Made by a program: the position numbers and the translations under genes | The notes under the pieces: model-generated | What the model was told of the DNA's origin: nothing | Databases searched by the model: none | What the model saw: the letters and a program-made list of their open reading frames with translations, nothing else | Shown here: piece by piece, positions 1 to 10,900 of the stretch | Layout: each line of letters opens with the position of its first letter | How positions within the stretch are numbered: position 1 is the first letter of the stretch | Assembly: GCA_965644315.1 (NCBI GenBank) | Contig: CBFFRQ010000051.1 | Coordinates: 1 to 64,000, forward strand | Direction: 5' to 3' | DNA length: 64,000 bases | Source of the DNA: Caecitellus pseudoparvulus | Taxonomy: Eukaryota; Bigyra: Bicosoecida

Positions 1-2137
1 GGCAGCGCGCAAGTTTTCAGATGACGCTGCTGCCGGAGGAGCTTCCCACAAGTGATGGCCCGGAGTCTTAGCTGCCCAGAGCGCTTCGTCCTGTTTTCCT
101 GGAGCGCTGCGCCGTTCTGCAGTCCATACCAGCCACGGTAGGCTGCCTTTGGTCTGCCTGCTTCTACAGCTCTCCCGGCAGTGCTGGGGATGAAGAGCGG
201 CATCACATTCCAGCTCTGCGGAACCCGCCACAAGGCGTCACACTCGCACAGGGCATGCCGCCTGCTGCGGCAGCAAGCCGCACGCAAGCCATATATGACA
301 GATAGCATGCACTTCGTGAAAAGAACTGCCAAAGTTGCCCCGGCCTGTGCCGTGCTGTGCACCGCGCTGAGGCTGGCAAGCCGAGCTGGTGCTCGAACGC
401 CCCGGACTGATTCTCCAGCCGAATGAAGCCCAACACGAGGTGTGAACCTCAGACACGACATACTCAACCTTCCTTGTCACTGTGGTTCCGAAAAGGTCTG
501 CACAGCAGCTCTGCAGAGCCCGACCCAGGCTCAAGAGGTCTGGCAGGCGGCATTCGTCCAGTGCCGCACTTCGTCCACCCGGGCTCACTCGCAACCCATC
601 CGCACTGGCAGCTTGTGGTACACCACAGGGCTCCAACAACACGCTGTCCAGGCCAAATTATTTCCAGCCAAGCTTCCTCGTGACCAGCTCGCTTGAGGCC
701 TTCAAAGCTTGCGTGCCGGGGAACACTTCTCCGATGACAGCTTCCGCTGCCAGCCTCCGCAGCATCTTGAGCCGCTCCCACACTCAACACAATCACAAAA
801 CGTGCACCCACTGACTGTCAAACATCTGCTTCCTTCCCTGACAGCCTCCGACGCCCATTGGCACAGAGGAGCTCGAAGCTTGCAGGCTTCGGAAGGTTGC
901 CGAAGCTTGGAAGCATTTACCCGAGCCCTTGCGCGACACTCCCAACCTGCCCTCACTGCCTTGCCTTGGAGGAACGAGCACTTCGGCCTCGCAGTCTGCT
1001 TAGTCCATCTGTCCTTCGAACCAGCATCGGCGGGGCAGTGCGCTGTGAAGGCAAGGAACGCAGGGTTCCCAGCACAATGCCGCCCACAGGCGCCCCGGAA
1101 GACACGAGGGCTGCCATGCGCACAAAGGCTGAGTGTGCTCTTTCTGCCAAGCTGCAGGGAGGCGATGTTTCCGTTTGGATGCGAAACAGCAACAGGACGC
1201 TTGCAGTGGCGGTGGCAAGCACACGCGCGCACGCTGTGAAGACAGGCTCTGTCAAACCACGGCTGGCAAAAGCTCCTGCTTGCATCCTGTGCGCCGGATG
1301 AAGGTGGCTCGGTGTGCCACCATCTCGTGGGTGGGCTTGCGTCGCTCACTGCTTCCCTCGCCCGAGTTCGAAGGTTCCAGCGCCAGCCGTTCGTCCTCCT
1401 CACTGATAACTGCAAGACCTACACATCCAGGTGCTCCGACCACGGCGTATAAGGTGCATCATGCCGCTATGCTTCTGGGATGTCCCTGACTTGTGGCTTC
1501 ATGCCGTCATGTGCTGTGCCACGAGTGCCGCGTTTCGCTGACGTTTCATGAACGCGAAAGCTGCACAAATGGCCCTACTTGTCCACATGTGCGGATAAAT
1601 GCAAGAAGGGGTCCAACAGATTGTGTGTGTACTCCATAGCAATTTTGGGACGCGATTCGTTTGCTAATTCTGTTGGCCTTTCGGATCCGGGGCAACAGAT
1701 TCACGTGCAGCGTCTTGCGTGTGGCTTGTCGTACAGCGTATTTTCGTTTCTCTGCAAATGAACTTCCGTTTGACAAGTCCCTCAGTCACGAGCGAGATTC
1801 AATAGTGATTCCCCCCACACTAAACTCCCCCGCCCACGTTGCTCGCGTTCGCATTGCAGTCCTACTGTGAACTTCCCATGCAGGCAAAGCAAATCGCCGC
1901 CAATTTTCGCTCCCTTTGACGAGCAACGTACGGCTGGGCATTGGAAGCTGCCACCGCTCCGCAGAGACCTTCACGGTGCCGCACGCCCTCGCATCAAACT
2001 ACTTCCTAACTGGAATTCTTGCCCCTATTGCCGTCTGCCTTCATTTTGGGCCGCAGCAGCGGCCGCAGCGCTGGAGGAGCGGTGGAATCTGATTCTGCCT
2101 CGCAGCCTCATCAGGCACAGTATCTAGGCTGGACAGG
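1..2137. other. Long stretch without a recognisable gene
   Basis: No reading frame in this 2.1 kb gives a recognisable protein, and none shows the strongly biased GC-rich codon pattern of the neighbouring genes. Base composition is visibly less GC-rich than in the flanking coding sequence, with AT-richer patches around 1540-1860. It probably holds the upstream region of the transporter gene that begins at 2138, and possibly untranslated RNA or the end of a gene lying to the left. I found no tRNA-like or repeat structure by eye. A small intron-rich gene could have been missed. Confidence 0.5.
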
Positions 2138-3705
2138 ATGACGAGTGTTTCTAACCCCGGCACTCCGCCTGTCTTCACTCCAGCCCAACGGCTTGGCAGT
2201 GCTGGGCTGTACGGGGGCGTGAGTTTGACGCTTTTTTTGGCTCTCAAGGTGAGGGGCAAGCAATTTCCGCACCTGCGTCCGCTCTGCCTTGCACTGCCCA
2301 CTCCACGCACCCGCGATCGAGCAGACTGTTATCAGTTCGTTTTCATTCACGGCGCGATTCTCCCTCCTGGGTGGGCAGCTCCTTTTCGGAGTCGCCTTGT
2401 GCCTGGTGCTCAAGGTGAGCCTGACAGCCTGCGGTGTCCACCCTTCAGCGCGCGGCCATGTCTGCGCTCTGCTGCTCCGTGCTGCTCAGAAGTACCATTG
2501 GCTGCTCCCAAAGGGAATGAGCATTCCCGAAGTGAATTGGGCCACTTTCAAGAGGTGAGGCGTGGCGTCCACAGCCGGCTGCCGGCCTGTTCACGCGCCG
2601 ACATCGCACGCCGCTTCACAGGGCTCTCCCAGTGGGCGCCCTGTTCATGGCCAACAACGCGTCAGCCTTCGTGGGCATCCGCATGGTGCCGGCGCCCATG
2701 TTCCTAGCCGTGCGCCGCACTGCCATCGGCCTCATCATGCTGACGGAGTGGGCGGTGCTCGGCAAGGCGCCGTCGCTTGCTGTGATGGGCAGCATCGCCG
2801 TTGTGGTGGCTGGCACAGTCATGGCCGGGTACGAGAACTTGGAGGGGGACGCGTCTGGCTATGCTTTCATCCTCTTCTCCAACGCCCTGGCCTCGCTGTC
2901 CCTCGTGTACGCGCGGAAGTTCTCTGACGACACCGGCGTGCGCGGCATGGGCATGGTGCTGTACACGGGCCTGACAGGCGCACCGCTGGGGCTGCTGGCT
3001 GCTGCCCTGGTGGGGGAGCCGGCGTACATTGCACAGTACCCCAGCCTCGGCAGCCCAGGCTTCCTGCTCGCCATGCTCGTCTTTGCTGTGCTGGGCACGG
3101 CCATGAACTACTCCCAGAATCTGTGTGCAGCGTATAACTCGCCGCTCGTCGCGTCCATCGTCGGCGTGCTGAAGGACATCCTGTCCACGCTGGTGTCTGC
3201 GGTGGTCTTCACAGGCTTCAACGCCTCGCCCCTGGCAGTGCTGGGGCTGGTGGTGTCCTTCGTCGGCGCCTTGGCCTTCGCGTTCGTCAAGTTACAGGAA
3301 GCACAGTTCAGCGGCGCCGTCGGCGCCAAACGGGAGGCCCACACGCCCCCCACTTCACGGGGGGACACATGGGGCGCGACATCCCCCTGTGTCTCCCCTG
3401 ACCACTCCCTGTCTGCGCTGAGGGAGCGGCCTGGGTCAGGCCCGAGTGTCGACGCGGCACACCCCCCCTCCAGCGCACCCGCACCACCCCTACACACGGC
3501 ACCCGGCAGTCTGGACGACCTCGGCCCAGTGTCCCCCTTCCTGGCTTCCGCGGCGGTGCACGTGCCAGTGGACTTGCCCCTGCCGCCCACGTCCAGGGAA
3601 CCTGGCACTGAGAGTGGGGCGGTGCCGGACAACCAAGCAGCAGCGCAGGCGGCAAGAGTGCACGTGCACCTGGACACGCCACCTGCCGCCGCGGGACAAA
3701 TGTAA
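2138..3705 (+). CDS. Nucleotide-sugar-transporter-like membrane protein (SLC35/DMT family)
   Basis: Predicted exons 2138-2248, 2325-2414, 2490-2554 and 2622-3705 join in phase to give 449 residues. All three introns (67-76 nt) start GTGAG and end in AG. The protein is a chain of hydrophobic helices from about residue 20 to 300, with the loop spacing of drug/metabolite-type nucleotide-sugar carriers (for example the segment AVLGTAMNYSQNLCAAYNSP followed by IVGVLKDIL). By family, such proteins exchange UDP- or GDP-sugars for nucleoside monophosphates across Golgi or ER membranes. The substrate cannot be read from the sequence. After the last helix comes a Pro/Ser/Thr-rich tail of about 130 residues (3300-3705) that is unlike typical members and is probably cytosolic and disordered. 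The next gene starts 105 bp downstream on the same strand. Confidence 0.8.
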
Positions 3706-3810
3706 ACACAAATTCACTGCGTCAGCACCCTGAACGACTGCAACTGTGCACGCGCCCGTTCGCCGTCGGGCTGCACCGACAGCACCCGCCCCAGTCACAG
3801 CTGCGCCAGC

Positions 3811-5609
3811 ATGGCTGAGGCTGAAAGCAAGGTTGGCACGGTGGAGCAGGTGAGAGGCTGCACGGTACACACTGAAGCTGCGGCATCTGCACTGCCTGAT
3901 GCCTGGCCATCACAGGAGTTGTGGAACATCTTCACCTTCTACAGCCTGAACGGCAACCCCCTCGACCCGGGGCACATTCGGGTGGGTGCAGCTGCGGCAG
4001 TGCCGCGTGCGGCGGCACGGCGCGGCGCATTGCCCGCGCTCACAGACGCGCACCGTGCCGTCTCGTCGGCGTTTTCACACGCCCACCCTCCATGTCTACC
4101 CTGCAGCAAACTCAATTTGTCCTTTTTGCGCGGGACGTCGGCATGGTGGGGGAGGACGCCACGAGCGAGGCCTTGACGCCGCTGGTGGATGCCAACATCG
4201 AAGTGGCCTACACGGCGCAAGTGAACCGTAAGAGCCGCAAGGGGCCCAAGCGGATGAACTACCACGACTTCCTGACCACCATCATGAAGCTTGCGTCGCG
4301 GGTGCGTGGCTGGCGCAGGGCGCCTGCAGTGCAAGCCCACGTTTCACTGCAGGCAGGAGTGAAACGCCCCGCGCGACGCTGCACCCGGCTCACACCCCCT
4401 CCCTGGGCCGCCCGCTCGCACAGGTGTACCCCCATGCGACCTCTGTGGATGAGGCTTTCCAGACCCTGCTCATGCGGAACATTCTCCCACACGCGTGGCG
4501 AAGGTGCGCGGCACTTGGCTGGCGCGTGCAACTCGCAGCGCCCTCGATACGCTGTCCGCCCCACCCCCGCCCGACACAGGCAGGTGCAGGACATGGACGA
4601 CATCCTCCTGGATCCAGATGTCATGAAGCTGTACGCGTACTTCGGCGACGCGCTGGAGCAGATCTTCCAGTTCTACGGCACGTCCCAGGTGGGCGCGGCG
4701 GCGGGGCGCACGCCCACCAAGGCCGGCACGCCCGGCACCGCCTCCACTCGGGGCCCTGGCACCACCACGCTGTCCTCCGTCTCCCGCTCCGCCATGGGCG
4801 TGAACACCATGAAGAGCGCCCTGGGCTACCCCGAGTTCCTCAAGTTCGCCGCTGACTTCGACCTGTCCAACACCGTCATCCTGTCCACGCGGGAACTGGG
4901 CGACATCTACCTCTCCGCCCTCAAGCTCACGGAGCACGAGCCCACCGTGCGCAAGCTGTCCTTTGACGAGTTCTGGGAGGCCCTCGTCCGCTGCTCCCTG
5001 CGTGCCTACAGCAAGATCTCCCACTCCACCCCCCTGGACCGCATCCGCGGACTGTTCCTGTACATGTGGCGGGCCATCACGCGCTCCGTGCCACGCGCCT
5101 TCTCCGACCGCCGCAACGTCACGACGTACGCGGGGGACCTGCTCTCTGGCGCCATGCTCTTCAACAAGCGCTTCACGGCGATGTGGGCGGAGGATGGCTA
5201 CCGTGACTACCTCACCCCCGCGCCTGTCAAGGAGGAGAGCGGCTTTGACGTCCTGGCCCGCCTGACATCCGCCGACGCAGCGGGGTCACAGGCGCTGCTG
5301 GAGGCCACCTCCACGGCACGGGCCGCGCCGGCAGAGGGCGTGGAGGCCGCGCCACACGGGGCCCACCCCGCGTCCCCCCCCTCCGCTGTGCCGCCCGGCG
5401 TGCGAGTGAACGCTGACGGGTACCCAGTGCCCGCCACGCCTGGCCCCGAGTCCCCTGTCGTCCCACGCTTCGGCGGCAGCCCCGCTGGGGCAGGGGGCGT
5501 GGTGGGTGCTCCAGCTCCTCCCCGCGGCCCCCGCCCCGCCGACGCCGCCGCCGCGCCCAAGTCCCTCTCCGCCAGCGATTTCTACAAGGCAGGCACGCCT
5601 GGCCTGTGA
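3811..5609 (+). CDS. Conserved protist protein with EF-hand-like helical region
   Basis: Exons 3811-3849, 3916-3981, 4107-4301, 4424-4503 and 4580-5609 join without a frame break to give 469 residues. All four introns lie within the first 130 codons. The N-terminal two thirds are mixed acidic/hydrophobic helices (ELWNIFTFYSLNGNPLDPGH, KRMNYHDFLTTIMKLASR, LSFDEFWEALVRCS) that read like degenerate EF-hand or p25-alpha/TPPP-type helix-loop-helix units. I do not see a complete canonical 12-residue calcium loop. The last 120 residues are Ala/Pro-rich and low in complexity. A cytoskeletal or flagellar role is possible by resemblance, but this is inference. The gene converges on the PQ-loop gene with only 65 bp between stop codons. 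Confidence 0.75.
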
Positions 5610-5674
5610 CGTGGCGGCAGCCGACGCCACACCCTCTCTGCCCCGTGTCAGCCTTCCAATGCACTGCATTCAGC

Positions 5675-7567
5675 CTAGCCCTTCTGGTGGGCTGCTAGCC
5701 ACCCCTCGGCGGCGGCACGCACGGCGGCGGCATCGCCCTTGGGCGGCAGGGGCGGTGTCGGCAGTGGCGCGTGCAAGTACTTGCCGTCCACATCCTCCAC
5801 GATGTCGTGCACGCCCCGCCGCGCGTCAGGGGGCAGCTGGGGCGTCTCTGCCAGCAGCAACGCCACGGCGTCCTCCTTGGCTGGCGCGGCGCCGTGGGAG
5901 TCATCCGAGTCACTGTCCAGTGACTCCGACCCCATGACCTCCTCTGCCGTGGAGCCGAGGGCCTCCTTCCACGCCCGCCGTGCCGCCTGGCGCGCTCGCT
6001 TGCGCCGGGTGTAGTACAGGTACTGGATCATGATGGTGAAGTCGAAGACGAGAGTGCCGGCGTTGCCGGGCAGGAACGGCGCCTCCGCCACCCAGTCCGC
6101 CTTGCTGGAGATGCGCATGAAGATGGCCGTGACGGTGGTCACGTTGCCCATGAAGGCGCAGAAGAACATGAGCCAGGACAGCCCCGCGACGGACCGGCGC
6201 TGGCAGTTCTTCACGATCTGTGGCAGGCGCGAGTTCAGGTACAGGATGCTGGACAGGTACCCCATCACGATGCCCGTGGTCTTGGCGGCCTTGGGCAGCG
6301 TCACGTTGCTCTTGCAGGGGTCCAGGTCCAGGCGCCGCTGGGACGGGCTCAGCAGCGGCTCCCAGGCGCTGGCGTTGGCGGCGGCCAGCCCACGCAGGCT
6401 GCTGGGTGGCTGGGGCAGGGTGGACAGGTGTGCACCGTCGCCCGCGCCGTCCACAGCCACCAGGCCATGGTCCTGGCCAGGGGAGGTGAGGCGGCGCCAC
6501 GTGCCGTGCCCGCCCGCCATGTCCACTGCCGAGTGTATGGGCCCACCGTTCCGCACGAGGGCGGGCACTGGCGCCAGCAGCATGACAGCTGCGACCAGCG
6601 ACAAGCCTGCGATGCCTAGGGTGGCGGCTGGCGACAGGCTCCTGCCGCTGCCACCTGCCCGCACAGCGGAGGAGGTGTGGCCCTGCATGTGCCGCGAGAA
6701 GGAGCCCTCCACCTCCAGACTGCCCGACGGCACGGGGGTGGGCGTGGACTGCGAGGGGGGCGGGGGAGCCATGTGGCATGCGCAGCGACCCCAGCACTGC
6801 GCCGTGACACACCTTGGTCTCTGCGGCCCGGCGCTTGGGGCTGTGGCCCACTGCGCTGCTGCTGCGTTGGCGGTGGCTGTCTGTCGCACCCCTGCCGCCG
6901 GCATCTGCGTCCTCCAAAGCTGCAAAGTCGCCCCGGGAGGGCTTGGCGTCACCGCTGGAGCCTGTGGAGGAGGAGGCTGGGGGGTGGCGTGGTCATGCGG
7001 TCCGCGAGGCGAGGGGGGGCGTGTGGGGGAGCAGCACGCACCTTCCAGCAGGGCCGTGTCCTCAGTGCTCTCGCGGTGCTTCTTGGCACCCTTGCCGGTC
7101 TTGGGCTTGGGGTTGATGTACGTGAGGTAGACGTACTGGCTCATCATGATGGCGTCCATGGCCACGAACAGGATGGCGGTGTAGGTCTGCGTGGGCAGCT
7201 GGTTGGTGAGGATGCAGCCTGCCAAGTTCAAGCTGTCCCCCCCCAGCCACTCCAACAGGAACAGCACAGACAGTGCCTCGGCCGTGCCTGCCCTCCAATT
7301 CTTGTAGAACTGGGGCGCCTGGCACAGGATCCAGAAGAACAGGGACGTCATGCTGCGGGCAGGCGCGGGGGGATGGCGGTTGGGTTGCGCGGAGCAGAGA
7401 ACGCTCTGCAGGCTTCGCTCCAGGGCGACGACGCACCCAATGTAGAACGCAGCCGTGTCTTGCGCCTCGTACACGCAGTCGGAAAAGTATGTGTAGATCC
7501 ACCCTACATAGTGGTGGTGGTTGCGGTACTCCGCATCGCACACACACTCCGGCATGGCCCTGTGCAC
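5675..7567 (-). CDS. PQ-loop repeat transporter (PQLC2/Ypq1-like, cationic amino acids)
   Basis: Exons in transcript order are 7567-7437, 7352-7042, 6961-6813 and 6748-5675, giving 554 residues. Two PQ-loop motifs are visible: CQAPQFYKNWRAG near residue 60 and RLPQIVKNCQRRSVAGLS in the second half. Each sits in a bundle of hydrophobic helices. The N-terminus has the Trp/Asp-Cys pattern (GWIYTYFSDCVYEAQD) of the PQLC2/Ypq1 family, and removing the 84-nt first intron restores the usual spacing to the first PQ motif. By family, the protein exports cationic amino acids from lysosomes or vacuoles. A long polar linker between the two halves contains an extra hydrophobic segment (SLVAAVMLLAPVPALV). 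The C-terminus is acidic. The frame is open through all three introns, so retention would give a longer protein of 630 residues. Confidence 0.85.
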   Translation of the reverse strand: MHRAMPECVCDAEYRNHHHYVGWIYTYFSDCVYEAQDTAAFYIGCVVALERSLQSVLCSAQPNRHPPAPARSMTSLFFWILCQAPQFYKNWRAGTAEALSVLFLLEWLGGDSLNLAGCILTNQLPTQTYTAILFVAMDAIMMSQYVYLTYINPKPKTGKGAKKHRESTEDTALLEGACCSPTRPPSPRGPHDHATPQPPPPQAPAVTPSPPGATLQLWRTQMPAAGVRQTATANAAAAQWATAPSAGPQRPRCVTAQCWGRCACHMAPPPPSQSTPTPVPSGSLEVEGSFSRHMQGHTSSAVRAGGSGRSLSPAATLGIAGLSLVAAVMLLAPVPALVRNGGPIHSAVDMAGGHGTWRRLTSPGQDHGLVAVDGAGDGAHLSTLPQPPSSLRGLAAANASAWEPLLSPSQRRLDLDPCKSNVTLPKAAKTTGIVMGYLSSILYLNSRLPQIVKNCQRRSVAGLSWLMFFCAFMGNVTTVTAIFMRISSKADWVAEAPFLPGNAGTLVFDFTIMIQYLYYTRRKRARQAARRAWKEALGSTAEEVMGSESLDSDSDDSHGAAPAKEDAVALLLAETPQLPPDARRGVHDIVEDVDGKYLHAPLPTPPLPPKGDAAAVRAAAEGWLAAHQKG

Positions 7568-7977
7568 GGCAGCGGGGCAGAGCGGAACTTGCGAGGCTGC
7601 TCAACGTGTGGCCATCGCAACGCTGGGCTGTTCACTCACGCAGCAGCAGGGCTTGCAGTGGTGAGCAGTGGGCACACGTGCTCAGGGGTGCGTCAAGTGC
7701 ACGCTGGCTGTGCGCGGAGTGGACTCCTTGCCTGCGACAGTCCGTGCCTTGCTGCGGCACGCGTGCCGTTGCGGAACTTGACAGCGGCACGCCCGACCAA
7801 TGCGACGGCAGGGCAGGGGGACTACAGGCGGCACCGATGTGCACCACGCGTATCAAGGCGTTCGTGGTTTGCAAAATGAACGACCTCGCTGCATTGGTCT
7901 TGCCCTTCCAGCCTGGTGCCGCCCCATCCCCAGGCTGTGGCCCAGCAGGTCACACCGGCAAAGGGGAAGCGTTGAGG
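7568..7977. other. Intergenic gap between PQ-loop gene and UGGT
   Basis: These 410 bp lie between the 3' end of the UGGT gene and the start of the PQ-loop gene, both on the minus strand. The gap should hold the UGGT 3' untranslated region and the PQ-loop promoter. I see no repeat, RNA gene or convincing coding sequence in it. Confidence 0.5.
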
Positions 7978-10900
7978 TCAAGCCTTCTTGCGCTTCGCCT
8001 TGCCCTTGCGCTGCGCCTTGCCCTTCTTGCTACTCCGTTTTCCCCCCTGCTTCTTGCCCTTTGCCCCCTTCGTCGCAGGCGCAGTGCTGTGCTCGGGCGA
8101 TGCGTCTTCCTCCTTCAACGCTGTGGAGCCGTCGGCACCCACTTCAGCGGCTGCCACACGCTCCCACGGCGACAGCACGTCATGTGTGCTGTACCACTGG
8201 GTGGCCTCCTTCACTGCCGACTCCTGCGCAGCCGCCTTGGCTGGCTCACCGTGGGGCAGGCCTTGCTCGGCCTGCTGCAGAACGGCAGCCACCTCGGCAT
8301 CCAGCTGCACCCAGGACTCCTGGAACAGCGGGCCTGAAATGACGCGGCGCGCCATGTCCAGCTTGGGTTCCTTGTGGAGAGGGTTGTTGCACAGGTCAAT
8401 GGTCTTGGCCGCAGCCTTGGAGTCGTCGGAGCACCAGGACTCGCACCACAGCCACTCGATCGGCAGGCTCTTGATGGGCACTTGGTTCTGCGCAAAGTTG
8501 GGCAAGTCCTGGTCCAGGTTGCTCAGGGAGTTCGGGTCCCGGGACAGCTGGTCATACACGGAGCGCAGCGTGTCCCCCACCGCCGTCTGCCTGAAACGCA
8601 CCAGGTCCACGACGTACAGGGCAGAGATGTGGTACGGCCGTGGGCCCAGGTGGTTCTTCCAGTACCCTGATCGCCAGAACTGGAAGCCCAGAGTCTCGGC
8701 ACGCGAATCACAGAACGGCGTGTAGCCGTATGGGGCCCCGCCCAAGTCCATGTCCCACAACTCCGCGAGGTCTGCACGGACCACTTGGTCGGCGTCCACG
8801 GTGATGATCTTCGTCACGTTCAACGGGAACAGAACGTCCAAGAACAGGATTTTGTACCCCCAAATGATGCGCTGCTTCTCAGTCTGCCCATTCAGCCAGT
8901 TGGGCCACTTGTACGTCACGAAGGACACGTCGAAGCCGTAGCGCTCCGCAAAGTACTCGATGGTGTTCTTGAAGGCGGGCGAGAGGAAGTTCTCCACCAG
9001 CCAGAAGTGCACCGGGCGGGATGCGCGCTTGGTCACGCTCAGCATCATGATGCGCAGGAACCTCTCGTACAAGTGCCCCGACGCCAGGCTGAATACGTGG
9101 ATGGTTTCGTTGCTGCCGCCGTGCTTCTTGCTGCCAAACAGCGACGATACCGACGTCCACAGGTCCCCTCCAGCGCTGGCAGAGTCACCAGTGTCACCTC
9201 CCAGCGTCGCCAGCAGCTGCTCCTGCTCCTTGCCTGCCTGCTTGCGCACGCGGAGTTGCGTGATCTGCCCCAGGAAATCCCGCACAACCACTTGCTGTGC
9301 GGGGACGGCCGGCGCCTCCTCGCCGTCCTCTGGCTCCACGAAGAAACGCGAGCGCTGCACGCGCCTCAGGGCGCCATGGGCAGCAGCATCTGCCGCCGGC
9401 GGCTGTGTGATTTCGTACAGTTCCGCGGCGCGGCCGGCGGCCAGGGCGATGTCCCACACGCCTGGGTTGGCCTTCAGCTGGAAGTAGCCGAGGTTCTGCA
9501 TGACGAGCGTGTCTGAGACGCGCCCAGAGTCCCCTCGCAGCTCCAGCTGCAGGCCATTGGGGGGCTTGCTGTGCGTGAGGTCTTCGCACTGCCCTGCCAG
9601 CAGCAAATTCTTCAGCTCATACGTCACATGCACTGTGCGCGGCATACCCGGCAGGCCCAACTTCAAGTTGTCCATGTCGTACTGCGCCGACAGTGCCTGC
9701 ACATTCCACGCTTCAGGCGGGTACACCTTGGCGGTGAGGAGCGTGGGGGCGGGAGGTAGGTGGCTGAGGAAGGCGCGGTCGGCCAGGGCTTGCTGGGGGC
9801 CCGCGACCAGCTTCCCCACCCCCGGGGCGACGAAGCGGTAGTAGGACTGCAGTGGCATGTCACTGGCGTCTGACGTGGGCGTCAGGTACACGCGGACATC
9901 GGCGCCCAGTCGGTCACGCGCCAGCAGCAGCAGGGGTGCGGCTCGCTGTGCAGCCTCCGACGTCGGGTTCAGCACGGCAACGATGTCCACGCCCGTCCGC
10001 TGCAGCGCACGCGCCGGGCGGGACTGAATCAGCGTGTGGTTGCCCAGCATGTGACGCTCCGGCAGGGACCGGCGCTCCCCTCCAGCTGTGTACGCTGCGA
10101 GAGCAGCGCAAGCGGCGGCTGTGGCAGTGGCCTGCGTCACCTGCAGGCCGTCGTCGAATTCAAATGACTCGTGCTTGGCCACTAGCGCAGCCACTGCGCC
10201 CCCCTTCTGCGCACGGTCCAGGGCCAGGGCAGCCTCTGGGCGGGGCAAGGTGTGCGCGCCAGCACCATCGGCCCAGTACAGGCGCGCGTTGACAGAGAGG
10301 CCCAGGCCGTCGCTGCCGGGAGCTGCCCCCGTTGCCGCCTGCAGCACCTCCCTCGCCCAGGAAGCCTTCACTGCCCCGCCTGCAGCCCCAATGGTGCGCT
10401 TGTGGGCATCAGTGTGGCACGTGGAAATGGTGGGGTGGGCAGCTGCCCCTGCAGCCGCCTCGGCAGCTTCGTGCACACGCTCCACTGACACTTCCTCTGC
10501 AGCCAGCAGGGAGTCCACAGTGGCTGCAATGACCCGTGCAGCCTCATGTGCCGGGGCGGGGGTGCCCCGCGCAGGGAGGTAGCAGTGCAGCAGCGCCCCC
10601 AGAGCTGCCCCCGGGGAGTGTGCCTTCCAGCTTCCGGTGTGCACCAGCGTCACGCGCGCGTCAGGCACGAAGGAAGCGTCCTCCTCTGCCTTGCCGTCCG
10701 GCGAGGCATCCGCCGCCTCTGGAGCTGTGGCTAGCGCCAGCACACTCGCGGCAAGCTGCATGCCCTCTCTGCTGTCCAGGTCGGCGAACGCGACCACTGA
10801 CACATTGCTGGCTTGTGGCTGGTCGCCACCAGACAGCCAAGGCAAGGCGTCTAGCCATAGGGCATTGTCAGGCACTGCCAGGTGGAGTGATGTCTGCTCC

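Noticed and set aside
702-1415. Long open frame on the minus strand (237 codons)
   Set aside because: No domain, no typical codon bias, and overlapping frames of similar length on the other strand; it looks like a chance frame in GC-rich DNA.
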